Shown here piece after piece: positions 52,479 through 60,836 of a stretch of 64,000 nt of DNA (the first letter of the stretch is position 1; the number at the start of each line of letters is the position of its first letter). The DNA is from Mesorhizobium ciceri biovar biserrulae WSM1271 (lineage in GTDB: Bacteria > Pseudomonadota > Alphaproteobacteria > Rhizobiales > Rhizobiaceae): the NCBI RefSeq assembly GCF_000185905.1, contig NC_014923.1, positions 4,673,501-4,737,500 of the forward strand, written 5' to 3'. Below the pieces are notes generated by a model. The model saw only the letters and a list, made by a program, of their open reading frames with translations, did not search any database and had not been told where the DNA came from. The position numbers and the translations under genes were made by a program.

Positions 52479-52585
52479 GCTACAGCGTGGCGCATCCTTT
52501 CGGGCGCGCAACGAACGCTGTAGCACTTTTGATGTGGCGCATGATCATTTTCGAAAACCGAGTCCCGATTTTCGATGTCATGCGC
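52479..52585. repeat. Two-hairpin palindromic intergenic element
   Basis: GCTACAGCGT (52479-52488) pairs with ACGCTGTAGC (52515-52524). GCGCATGA (52537-52544) pairs with TCATGCGC (52578-52585), and inner ATTTTCGAAAA/ATTTTCGAT sequences add to the second stem. It lies between the divergent pseudouridine synthase and tadA genes. I recall very similar elements scattered in Mesorhizobium chromosomes. Confidence 0.75.
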
Positions 52586-52638
52586 TCCATAACAGGATCA
52601 CCGTCAGGTGGCGAGGAGATAATCGGAGTGGAAATCGC

Positions 52639-53088
52639 GTGAAGCGGCCCGATTTCATGGCGCTGGCGCTGAAGGAGGCCGAAGCTGCCGCCTTGCGAGG
52701 CGAAGTGCCGGTCGGCGCCGTCATCGCCAACGGCGCTGGTGTTGTCGCCAGCGCCGGCAACCGCACACGCGAACTTGCCGACCCGACCGCGCATGCCGAG
52801 ATGCTGGTCATCCGCGAAGCCTGCCGCAAACTGTCGGCAGAGCGGCTGACCGGGCACGATCTCTATGTGACGCTGGAGCCTTGCGCCATGTGCGCCGGCG
52901 CCATTTCCTTCGCCCGGCTGCGCCGGCTTTATTTCGGCGCCGCCGACGACAAGGGCGGCGCTGTGGTCAATGGCGTGCGCTTCTTCGCCTCGCCGACCTG
53001 CCACCACGCGCCCGACATCTATCCGGGCATGGGCGAGACCGAAGCAGGCCTGCTGCTTAAAGGATTTTTTCGGGAGCGGCGCGGCTGA
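52639..53088 (+). CDS. tadA: tRNA-specific adenosine deaminase
   Basis: TadA deaminates A34 to inosine in tRNA-Arg(ACG). The 149-residue cytidine-deaminase-fold protein has the zinc/catalytic motif TAHAEM (HAE) and LEPCAMCAGAI (PCxxC). GTG 52639 gives Val-Lys-Arg-Pro-Asp-Phe-Met, which matches the usual N-terminus; ATG 52657 is the alternative start. It is divergent from the pseudouridine synthase, with a repeat element between them. Confidence 0.92.
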   Translation: MKRPDFMALALKEAEAAALRGEVPVGAVIANGAGVVASAGNRTRELADPTAHAEMLVIREACRKLSAERLTGHDLYVTLEPCAMCAGAISFARLRRLYFGAADDKGGAVVNGVRFFASPTCHHAPDIYPGMGETEAGLLLKGFFRERRG

Positions 53089-53124
53089 AGCGGGCGCTAC
53101 GCCCGGCGACACAATTCGGTGTTC

Positions 53125-53796
53125 TTACAGCCAATCGAACCAGCCGCTGCCCTTCTTGCCTTCCGCCTCTTTCTTGAGACGGCGTTCCTTCTTGTACTCG
53201 TCCTCGCCAAGCTCGTTCTGCGGCGCGGTGCCGGCCGCGACACGATACTGCACTGGAGGCTCGCTCAGATATTTGCGGGTGTTCGGATCGCCCTGCTTGC
53301 TGTCGGCGAGGCGACGCTGGATCTCGGCGGCACGGCCTTTGTCGGAATCGGCCGGTGTCCATGCCGGCGGGTGGCTCGAGCCTGACTCCGCCATCGCCCT
53401 TTTCACCGAGGCCGGATCGGTTTGCACGTCGTCGACGATCTCCGACTGATAGGCCGGGTCGTTCTGATGGGCGGTGGCATCGGCGCGCAAGCGGGCGCGG
53501 CGCTGCTCGGGCGATTCGGGCCATTCGGCGCTCGCCGTCTCGATGCTGTCCTGCGGGGCCGGCAGCGCTTCCTTCTGGCCGGGCGCCGGCTTTACAAGCG
53601 TCGGACGCGGCTTGTAGTCGATCTGTTCCTTGCGCTTCGGCGCAAATGAAAAGGCGCCTGAAATATCGCCGGCCAGCTGTTCGCCGGCGGTCTTGTCGGT
53701 GCCGTAGGTCGGAGAGCCCATGCAGCCGGACAAAGCGAGGCCCGACGCGACAAGCGGCGCCAGCAGCGCCAGGCGCGCATTATATCTCTCGGTCAT
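53125..53796 (-). CDS. Hypothetical lipoprotein
   Basis: A 223-residue protein with a lipoprotein signal: hydrophobic stretch then lipobox LSGC at about residues 22-25, giving a lipidated Cys25. The mature part is hydrophilic, rich in Lys, Asp, Pro and Ala, and probably largely unstructured, ending KKGSGWFDWL. I recognise no domain. It lies between tadA (convergent) and ileS (same strand, upstream, 207 bp). Function unknown. Confidence 0.75.
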   Translation of the reverse strand: MTERYNARLALLAPLVASGLALSGCMGSPTYGTDKTAGEQLAGDISGAFSFAPKRKEQIDYKPRPTLVKPAPGQKEALPAPQDSIETASAEWPESPEQRRARLRADATAHQNDPAYQSEIVDDVQTDPASVKRAMAESGSSHPPAWTPADSDKGRAAEIQRRLADSKQGDPNTRKYLSEPPVQYRVAAGTAPQNELGEDEYKKERRLKKEAEGKKGSGWFDWL

Positions 53797-53945
53797 GCCA
53801 AAAAGTCCCACTCTAGACAGCCTCTCGATTGCCACCAGCCTCGTGGCCGGTCCCCATCGTCCAAGCACTTGCGACGGAAATCCGGCGACAATTTGTCTTC
53901 CGGAGTTTCGCGTGTTTACCTCAACCACTCGTTAAGGGCAACGCG

Positions 53946-53966
53946 CGGGCGGTTTTCACCCGCCCG
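53946..53966 (-). terminator. Hairpin downstream of ileS
   Basis: CGGGCGG and CCGCCCG pair around a 7-nt loop, 38 bp past the ileS stop. A second hairpin (TGGCCGGC/GCCGGCCA, 53993-54016) spans the stop codon itself. Neither has a T-run, so these are weak terminator candidates. Confidence 0.4.
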
Positions 53967-54003
53967 GCGTGGCATTTGTGCACCGATCAAGCTGGCCGGC
54001 CTG

Positions 54004-56967
54004 TCAAAGCCGGCCAAGCGCCTTCAATTCATGCAGCACCGCCGCATCCCTGGCCGAAACATCCGGGAATTCCGGATCCTGGCCGATATCGGCGGTGTAG
54101 CGCCATGAGCGTGCGCATTTTAACAGGCCGCGATCCTCGGCCTTCTCGACCACCACGGCGACACCCCTGACGTCGTCGATCGCGAAGGCACCAGCCGGTG
54201 CCTCGCCATGAGCGATGACCAGATCGCTGGTGATCGCCATCTCGGCCATGTCGACATCTGAAATCGCCGCTTCGAGCGCTGCATCGTTGATGGTGACGAC
54301 CGGCACCGCTTCCAGCGACGATCCGATCACCTTCCGGGCGCGCGCGATCTCCAGCGCGCCGGTAACGACGCGCCGCACCTGCCGCACCTGGCGCCACTTT
54401 TCCGCCAACGCCTCGTTCTTCCAGTCCGCCGGGATTTGCGGGAACTGGTCGAGATGCACCGAGACCGCGTCGGGATGACGATCGAGCCAGGCCTCCTCCA
54501 TGGTGAAGGGCAGCATCGGCGCCAGCCATTTCACCAGGCAATCGAAGAGATGGCGCACCACCTGCACCGAAGCCTTGCGCTTCAGGCTCGACGGCGCGTC
54601 GCAGTAGAGCGCGTCCTTGCGGATGTCGAAATAGAACGCCGACAGCTCGACCACCATGAAATCGAGCAGCATGCGGGTGATGCGCTTGAATTCGAAGGCG
54701 TCGTAGCCCGAGCGCACGACCTCATCGAGCTCGGCCAGCCGGTGCAGCATCAGCCGCTCCAGCTCCGGCATCTTCTCCAGCGGCACCTCTTCGCCATCGT
54801 CATGGGCGAGCGTGCCGAGCATCCAGCGGATGGTGTTGCGCAGCTTGCGGTAGGCATCGATGTTGGTCTGCAGCACGTTCTTGCCGAGCCGCTGGTCCTC
54901 CCAGTAGTCGGTCGTCACCACCCACAGACGCAGGATATCGGCGCCCGACTGCTTGATGACGTCCTGCGGCACCACGGTGTTGCCGAGCGACTTCGACATC
55001 TTGCGGCCATCCTCGTCCATGGTGAAACCATGGGTGACGACAGTATCGTAAGGCGCCCTGCCCCTGGTGCCGCAGCTTTCCAGCAGCGAGGAATGGAACC
55101 AGCCGCGATGCTGGTCGGAGCCTTCGAGATAGACGTCGGCCGGCCATTTCAGGTCAGGGCGATCCTCCAGCGTGAAGGCATGCGTCGAGCCCGAATCGAA
55201 CCAGACGTCGAGGATGTCCATCACCTGCTTCCATTTGGAGGCATCGTGATTGCCAAGGAAACGCTCCTTGGCGCCAGCGGCGAACCAGGCGTCGGCGCCC
55301 TCCTTCTCGAAGGCGTCCATGATGCGCTGGTTGACCGCTTCGTCCTTCAGCACATTGCCGTCGACATCGGCGAAGACGGCGATCGGCACGCCCCAGGCGC
55401 GCTGGCGCGACAGCACCCAGTCCGGGCGCTCCTCGATCATGGCACGGATGCGGTTCTGGCCGGCGGCGGGCACGAAACGGGTGTCGTCGATGGCCTTGAG
55501 CGCCCGGCTGCGCAGCGTCGAGCCATCGCCGAGGTCCTTGTCCATATAGACGAACCATTGCGGCGTATTGCGGAAGATGATCGGTTTTTTGGACCGCCAT
55601 GAATGCGGATAGCTGTGCTTCAGCCGGCCACGCGCGAACAGCGCGTTGCGTTTGATCAGCTCGTCGATGACGGCCTGGTTGGCGTTGCCCTTCTTGCCGT
55701 TGTCGTCGATGACGCGCGCCGGTCCACCCTCGCGGTCCGGTCCGAAACCCGGCGCGTCCTTGGTGAAGAAGCCGCCATCGTCAACGGTGAACGGGATGGC
55801 GGGATCGATGCCGCGTGCGCGCAGATCCACCGCCGCGTCCATCCAGGCGTCAAAGTCCTCGCGGCCGTGTCCGGGCGCGGTGTGGACGAAGCCGGTGCCG
55901 GCATCGTCGGTGACATGGTCGCCGGCGAGCATCGGAACGGCAAATTCGTAGCCGCCGCAAAAACCCTTGAGCGGATGTGAAAGCGTAAGGCTTCCAAGCT
56001 CTTGCGCCGAAACGCTGCGGAGACGATTCAAGGTGACCTTGGCCTTGGCCGAGGAGTCTTCGGCCAGTGCGTCGGCAAAGATCAGCTTTTCGCCCGGCTG
56101 CGGGCCGAACGCGTTCTCGGCTGCCGTGACCTCGTAGAGGCCATAATTTATACGCGGCGAATAGTTGACGGCGCGGTTGCCTGGGATCGTCCACGGCGTC
56201 GTCGTCCAGATGACGACGTGGGCCTGCAGCAGATCGAGGGCGCCCTCCGTCAGCTTGGTCTGGCCATCGTCAATGGGGCGGACAAGGCTGGCGACCGGAA
56301 ACTTCACCCAGATCGTGTCGCTCTCATAGTCGTGGTACTCGATCTCGGCCTCGGCCAGCGCCGTGCGCTCGACTACGCTCCACATCACCGGCTTGGAGCC
56401 GCGATAGAGCTGGCCCGACATGGCAAATTTCAAAAGCTCGCCGGCGATGCGCGACTCGGCATGGAAAGCCATCGTCGTATAGGGGTTCTTGAAGTCGCCG
56501 ATGACGCCGAGGCGCTGGAACTCGGCCCCCTGCACCGTGATCCAACCCGCGGCGAATTCGCGGCATTCCTTGCGGAACTCGTTGACCGGCACCTCGTCCT
56601 TGTTCTTGCCCTTGGCGCGGTACTGCTCCTCGATCTTCCATTCGATCGGCAGGCCGTGACAGTCCCAGCCGGGCACATAGTTCGAGTCGTAACCGCGCAT
56701 CTGGAACGAGCGGGTGATGACGTCCTTGAGGATCTTGTTCAGCGCATGGCCGATATGGATGTTGCCATTGGCGTAGGGCGGGCCGTCATGCAGCACGTAT
56801 TTCGTGCGGCCGGCAGCGCTCTCGCGCAGCTTGCGGTAGAGATCCATGTCCTGCCAGCGCTTGACCAGCAGCGGCTCCTTCTCCGGCAAGCCGGCGCGCA
56901 TCGGGAAGTCCGTCTGCGGCAAATAAAGCGTCTTGGAATAGTCGATCGTTTCAGTTGTATCGGTCAT
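54004..56967 (-). CDS. ileS: Isoleucyl-tRNA synthetase
   Basis: IleS charges tRNA-Ile and edits mischarged valine. The 987-residue class I synthetase has the HIGH motif in ANGNIHIGHALNK near residue 70 and KMSKS in GRKMSKSLGN near residue 650. The CP1 editing domain lies between (TTPWTIPGNRAVNY). The C-terminal region that carries a Cys4 zinc site in E. coli IleS keeps only one cysteine (LLKCARSWRYTADIG, then VSARDAAVLHEL). The downstream 207 bp hold two hairpins. Confidence 0.96.
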   Translation of the reverse strand: MTDTTETIDYSKTLYLPQTDFPMRAGLPEKEPLLVKRWQDMDLYRKLRESAAGRTKYVLHDGPPYANGNIHIGHALNKILKDVITRSFQMRGYDSNYVPGWDCHGLPIEWKIEEQYRAKGKNKDEVPVNEFRKECREFAAGWITVQGAEFQRLGVIGDFKNPYTTMAFHAESRIAGELLKFAMSGQLYRGSKPVMWSVVERTALAEAEIEYHDYESDTIWVKFPVASLVRPIDDGQTKLTEGALDLLQAHVVIWTTTPWTIPGNRAVNYSPRINYGLYEVTAAENAFGPQPGEKLIFADALAEDSSAKAKVTLNRLRSVSAQELGSLTLSHPLKGFCGGYEFAVPMLAGDHVTDDAGTGFVHTAPGHGREDFDAWMDAAVDLRARGIDPAIPFTVDDGGFFTKDAPGFGPDREGGPARVIDDNGKKGNANQAVIDELIKRNALFARGRLKHSYPHSWRSKKPIIFRNTPQWFVYMDKDLGDGSTLRSRALKAIDDTRFVPAAGQNRIRAMIEERPDWVLSRQRAWGVPIAVFADVDGNVLKDEAVNQRIMDAFEKEGADAWFAAGAKERFLGNHDASKWKQVMDILDVWFDSGSTHAFTLEDRPDLKWPADVYLEGSDQHRGWFHSSLLESCGTRGRAPYDTVVTHGFTMDEDGRKMSKSLGNTVVPQDVIKQSGADILRLWVVTTDYWEDQRLGKNVLQTNIDAYRKLRNTIRWMLGTLAHDDGEEVPLEKMPELERLMLHRLAELDEVVRSGYDAFEFKRITRMLLDFMVVELSAFYFDIRKDALYCDAPSSLKRKASVQVVRHLFDCLVKWLAPMLPFTMEEAWLDRHPDAVSVHLDQFPQIPADWKNEALAEKWRQVRQVRRVVTGALEIARARKVIGSSLEAVPVVTINDAALEAAISDVDMAEMAITSDLVIAHGEAPAGAFAIDDVRGVAVVVEKAEDRGLLKCARSWRYTADIGQDPEFPDVSARDAAVLHELKALGRL

Positions 56968-57201
56968 TGGTCTGCCATGTGCATTGCCCGGCGGGCGTAC
57001 AAGCTCGGGCGTGAACTATCATGTTATGAAAAAAGCGCGAGGGGCGCGCAGAAACTCCCGGCGGCTCCGGCGGCGCTCAGGCCACCCGGAACACCGGGCC
57101 TGTAATTCGTATCGCGATCGCGAAAAGGCGCGAAAAGCTGGTCATGGCTGGGCTTTTAGCCGAAGCCACGGCAGGAATAAAGCGTCTCTCGTTCGATTCA
57201 C

Positions 57202-58008
57202 CTACATCGTGAAATCGAAGCGGTAGGTGGTCGACACGCCGACCGTGAACTGGTTGCGGTCGCCACGCTCCTTGACCAGGCTGGAATCGGCCGCCGGTCC
57301 CATCAGGCGCGAATATTCGCCAAACAGGCTGGCGGTCATCGGCTCGGTCACCTTCCAGGTTATGGCGCCGCCAAAGCCGGTCGATTTCAGCCCGCCACCG
57401 GGATGGTATTCGCTCAGGCCCGACGCCACCGCCTCCTGCGCGTTGACGCCGTAATAGGCGTCGAAATAGTTGCCCGAGGCGAAGGAAACACGCGGTCCTC
57501 CCGAAATCCTGACGGTCGGCGTCACGTCGTAAAAGGCATCGGCGGCGATGTCGGCGACAAAGCCGTTGTGGGCGCGAATGCCGTGGCGCAGCTCGGCGCG
57601 GGCGCGCAGCCAGTCCGTCGGATAGAATTCGAAGAAGCCGCCGACTTCGCCGCCCCAGCGCACCGGATCCAGGCCCTTCAGCTCATCGGCGTTGTCATCG
57701 TCGCGGGAAAACAGGAACTTGCCGGTCAGGCCGGCGCGGACACCGCCATCGTCGACCAGCGCCAGCGAGATGTTGTCGTTGCGCGAGACAAAGCGTGCCG
57801 CCGGTCCGGCCTTGCCCAATGAGATGATGGGTTGGGCGCTCAGCATGTATTTCCTGCCGCCCTCGAAATTGGGCGCGACCAGGCCGGTGGCGCCAACGGT
57901 CAGATACCAGTCGCCGGACAGCCAGCTGCCCTCGCCCGCATTGGCGGCGCCCGCCCCGCCCAGCACCGCAGCGGCCAACACAAGAGAGATTCTTCCGACC
58001 GGACTCAT
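57202..58008 (-). CDS. MipA/OmpV-family outer-membrane protein
   Basis: A 268-residue protein with a signal peptide (LVLAAAVLGGAGAANAG, cut near residue 24). The mature part has alternating strands typical of an outer-membrane beta barrel and ends with a terminal strand closing in Phe (YRFDFTM). MipA/OmpV features include GATGLVAPNFEGGRKYMLSA and AYYGVNAQEAVASG. Members bind murein enzymes or act as small porins. It stands alone between ileS and the HdeD-like gene. Confidence 0.87.
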   Translation of the reverse strand: MSPVGRISLVLAAAVLGGAGAANAGEGSWLSGDWYLTVGATGLVAPNFEGGRKYMLSAQPIISLGKAGPAARFVSRNDNISLALVDDGGVRAGLTGKFLFSRDDDNADELKGLDPVRWGGEVGGFFEFYPTDWLRARAELRHGIRAHNGFVADIAADAFYDVTPTVRISGGPRVSFASGNYFDAYYGVNAQEAVASGLSEYHPGGGLKSTGFGGAITWKVTEPMTASLFGEYSRLMGPAADSSLVKERGDRNQFTVGVSTTYRFDFTM

Positions 58009-58202
58009 GGCCACTCCACTAACACGACACACACGATTACCGATGACAGCTTTGACGGCCGTTTGGTAAAATTTGATTTAAACCCGAGACATACGCTCGC
58101 GCTTTGCCGCGATCCCCCTGCCGGTCATCGACTGGACGTTGGCCCGCGCCCGGATTACCTTCCATCCGCAGTATTCCGCAGCCCTCGATGGAGACCGCGA
58201 CA

Positions 58203-58757
58203 ATGACCCTGCATGGCGACGCCCTGAAAATCGCGATCGAACAGACACGGACAAAATGGGGATGGTTTGTCGCGCTCGGTGTGCTGCTGCTCATCTTCGG
58301 CGGCATTGCCTTCGCCAACCTGTTCGTCGCCACGGTGGCTTCCGTCTACGTCGTGGGATGGCTGATGCTGATGGCGGGCATCATCGAGATCGTGCACGCG
58401 TTCGGCGTCAAGACCTGGAGCCGCTTCTTCTACTGGCTGCTCAGCGGACTGCTGTACGCCGTTGCCGGCTTCTTCGCTTTCGGCAATCCGCTGCTTGCCT
58501 CGGCGGTGCTGACATTCCTGCTGGCGATTGCGCTGGTCGCGTCAGGGGTGCTCAGGGCCTGGGTCGGCTACAGCCATCGGCCGGAACGCGGCTGGGGCTG
58601 GATCGTCGCTGCCGGTGTCATCACCGCGCTTGCGGGCCTGATCATCGCCATGGGCTGGCCGGTCAACAGCCTGTGGGTGCTCGGTCTGTTCCTGGCGATC
58701 GATCTGATCTTCCAGGGCTGGACCTTCATCGCCGTCGGCCTGGCACTGAAGAAGTAG
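58203..58757 (+). CDS. HdeD-family (DUF308) membrane protein
   Basis: A 184-residue protein with six hydrophobic helices, matching HdeD/DUF308 proteins linked to acid resistance in enterics. The opening RTKWGWFVALGVLLLIFGGI and VYVVGWLMLMAGIIEIVHAF are typical. ATG 58203 follows GGAG by 8 bp; ATG 58188 would add five residues. It is convergent with ribF, whose stop is only 1 bp away. Molecular activity unknown. Confidence 0.88.
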   Translation: MTLHGDALKIAIEQTRTKWGWFVALGVLLLIFGGIAFANLFVATVASVYVVGWLMLMAGIIEIVHAFGVKTWSRFFYWLLSGLLYAVAGFFAFGNPLLASAVLTFLLAIALVASGVLRAWVGYSHRPERGWGWIVAAGVITALAGLIIAMGWPVNSLWVLGLFLAIDLIFQGWTFIAVGLALKK

Positions 58758-58758
58758 C

Positions 58759-59739
58759 TTAAAATGCCATCTCAGCGTCGAGGTCGGAGAGCGGCCTGAC
58801 GCCGGCAAGCAGCGCGCGTGCCTCGGCTTCATCGCGCTTCATCTGCGCGACCAGCGCGTCGAGCCCCTCGAACTTCACCTCCGGACGCAGGAAACCGAAG
58901 AAGGAAACCTGACAAACCTCGCCATAGAGGTCGCCGGAGAAATCGAAGACAAAGGTTTCCAGCAGCGGCGCGCCGTTGTCGTCGACTGTCGGGCGTCGGC
59001 CAAAGCTGGCGACGCCGTCGTGAAGCGTGCCGTCGGCGCGGCGGAAGCGGACGGCATAGATGCCCTCCCTGAGTGCGGCTTCAGCCGACAGCCTCATGTT
59101 GGCAGTCGGAAAGCCAAGGGTGCGGCCAAGCTGCTGTCCGCCGACCACCTCGCTTTCGACGGTGAACCGGTAGCCGAGCAGACCGGCGGCTTCAGCCACT
59201 TCACCCTCGCCCAGCAATCCGCGGATACGGCTGGACGACACCACCTCGGCGCCCTCGTCCCGGAACGCGTCGACGAGCGTGACGCCGAAGCCGTGACGCT
59301 CGCCGGCCGCCATCAGGTAGGCCGGGCCGCCCTGACGATCCTTGCCGAAATGGAAGTCGAACCCGGTTACGGCGTGAGTAATGCCGAGGTTCGTTTCCAG
59401 CACATCCGTCACGAACGCTTCCGCCGACAGCGAGGCGAAGTCGCGCGTGAACGGCTGCTCGACGAGCGCGGCAAAGCCCAGCAGCGACAGCAGCCGCGCC
59501 TTCATCGGCGGCGGCGTCAGCACGAACAACGGGATATCAGGCCTGAAGATCTTGCGCGGATGCGGTTCGAATGTCAGCACCAGGGCCGGCACGCCGCGCC
59601 GTCCTGCCTCCGCCGAGGCTCGCTCGAGCACCGCCTGATGGCCGCGATGGACGCCATCGAAATTGCCGATCGCCACGACGCCGCCGCGCAGGTCGGCGGG
59701 AAGCGGCGCGGTTGCCAGGATGCGCTGGAAGGCTGCCAT
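58759..59739 (-). CDS. ribF: Bifunctional riboflavin kinase/FAD synthetase
   Basis: RibF phosphorylates riboflavin to FMN and adenylates FMN to FAD. The 326-residue protein has the N-terminal nucleotidyltransferase motif AIGNFDGVHRGHQAVL near residue 23 and SSSRIRGLL later. The C-terminal riboflavin kinase has GRTLGFPTANM. ATG 59739 is preferred over GTG 59745 because GGTAGG is better placed. The HAD-hydrolase stop lies immediately before it, so the two are co-transcribed. Confidence 0.95.
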   Translation of the reverse strand: MAAFQRILATAPLPADLRGGVVAIGNFDGVHRGHQAVLERASAEAGRRGVPALVLTFEPHPRKIFRPDIPLFVLTPPPMKARLLSLLGFAALVEQPFTRDFASLSAEAFVTDVLETNLGITHAVTGFDFHFGKDRQGGPAYLMAAGERHGFGVTLVDAFRDEGAEVVSSSRIRGLLGEGEVAEAAGLLGYRFTVESEVVGGQQLGRTLGFPTANMRLSAEAALREGIYAVRFRRADGTLHDGVASFGRRPTVDDNGAPLLETFVFDFSGDLYGEVCQVSFFGFLRPEVKFEGLDALVAQMKRDEAEARALLAGVRPLSDLDAEMAF

Positions 59740-59745
59740 CGTCAC

Positions 59746-60606
59746 CTACCGAAGTCTGGGAATGACGGCCACCGGACCATAGCCATGCTTTTCCAGGAAG
59801 GCCGCCAATCTTGCCGGATCCGGTTGCAGGGCATCGCCATAGTCGCGGGCATGGATACCGCCGGAGACATAAAGAACATCGAAGCCATTGTCGGCGGCGC
59901 CCTTCACATCGGTCATCATGCCGTCGCCGATGGCCAGCACCTGGCCGCGCTCGACCGGCTGGCCAAGAATCTCGGCAACCTCCTTCATCGCGAGATTGTA
60001 GATCGGCGCGTAAGGTTTTCCAGCGATCAATGTGCGGCCGCCGAGCTGGGCATAGTCACGCGCCAGCGCGCCGGCACACCAGATGATGCGTTCGCCACGT
60101 TCGACCACGATGTCGGGATTTGCGCAGATGAAAGGCAGGTTCCTGGCGCGCAGCCGCCGCAGGAGCTCCGCGTAATCCTCGGGCTTCTCGACCTCGTCGT
60201 CGAACAGGCCGGTACAGACGACGCCGGACGCCTCGAACTCCTCGACAAGCTCGACGTCGAGACCTTCATAGAGGGTGAAGTCGCGGTCGGCGCCGATATG
60301 GAAAATCTTGCGCGGCCCTTCGGCGATCAGATCCCGGGTCACGTCGCCTGAGGTAACCACCCGGTCGTAGGCTGACGGTGGAACACCGATCGCGTTCATC
60401 TGCGCCACGACATCGGCACTTCTGCGCGGCGAATTGGTGATCAGGACGACGGGGATTTTCGCCTCTCGAGCCCTTGCCAATGCGGAGGCCGCCACAGGGA
60501 AATGCGTTTCGCCATTATGGACCACGCCCCAGACGTCGCACAGGATTGCCGAATAGGCCTTCGACACGTCTTCGAGCGAGCCGATGATTTCAGGCGAATC
60601 CGCCAT
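59746..60606 (-). CDS. TIGR01459-family HAD hydrolase
   Basis: A 286-residue HAD-superfamily class IIA protein. The nucleophile motif is LCDVWGVVHNG (Asp in the first position of DxW), motif II is LITNSPR, and motif III/IV is IGDGMMTDVKGA. The substrate is unknown; relatives act on small phosphates such as 4-nitrophenyl phosphate or sugar phosphates. ATG 60606 is chosen because GAAGGA lies 6 bp upstream; ATG 60624 is possible. It is co-transcribed with ribF, so a flavin-phosphate link is conceivable but unproven. Confidence 0.87.
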   Translation of the reverse strand: MADSPEIIGSLEDVSKAYSAILCDVWGVVHNGETHFPVAASALARAREAKIPVVLITNSPRRSADVVAQMNAIGVPPSAYDRVVTSGDVTRDLIAEGPRKIFHIGADRDFTLYEGLDVELVEEFEASGVVCTGLFDDEVEKPEDYAELLRRLRARNLPFICANPDIVVERGERIIWCAGALARDYAQLGGRTLIAGKPYAPIYNLAMKEVAEILGQPVERGQVLAIGDGMMTDVKGAADNGFDVLYVSGGIHARDYGDALQPDPARLAAFLEKHGYGPVAVIPRLR

Positions 60607-60663
60607 GCCGTTTCCTTCAGTCATGATCGTTGCGACCGCCACGACAGACGGTTCGCCGCAGCC

Positions 60664-60682
60664 GGTTCGGATTAGCCGAACC
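60664..60682. terminator. Hairpin in the gap between the HAD gene and the TadG-like gene
   Basis: GGTTCGG (60664-60670) pairs with CCGAACC (60676-60682) around the loop ATTAG. Both neighbours start outwards from this gap, so it is more likely part of a leader or regulator site than a terminator. No T-run is present. Confidence 0.35.
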
Positions 60683-60836
60683 ATTCCGGCCTGTCACCAG
60701 CTTTCGCCAGGCACGATTGGTTAGCGGTTGGTGAAGTGCTGACCCGGCAATAGAGCGATTTGCCAAACCCGGCCTTCAGCGTTTTGTGGAAAGCTGGCGT
60801 CGATCGAGAATCCGCCGGCGGGGGCCGCTCCAAGAC

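Noticed and set aside
56968..57201. Possible tRNA or small RNA in the gap upstream of ileS
   Set aside because: A short C/G hairpin is present, but no cloverleaf, promoter or T-run could be supported.
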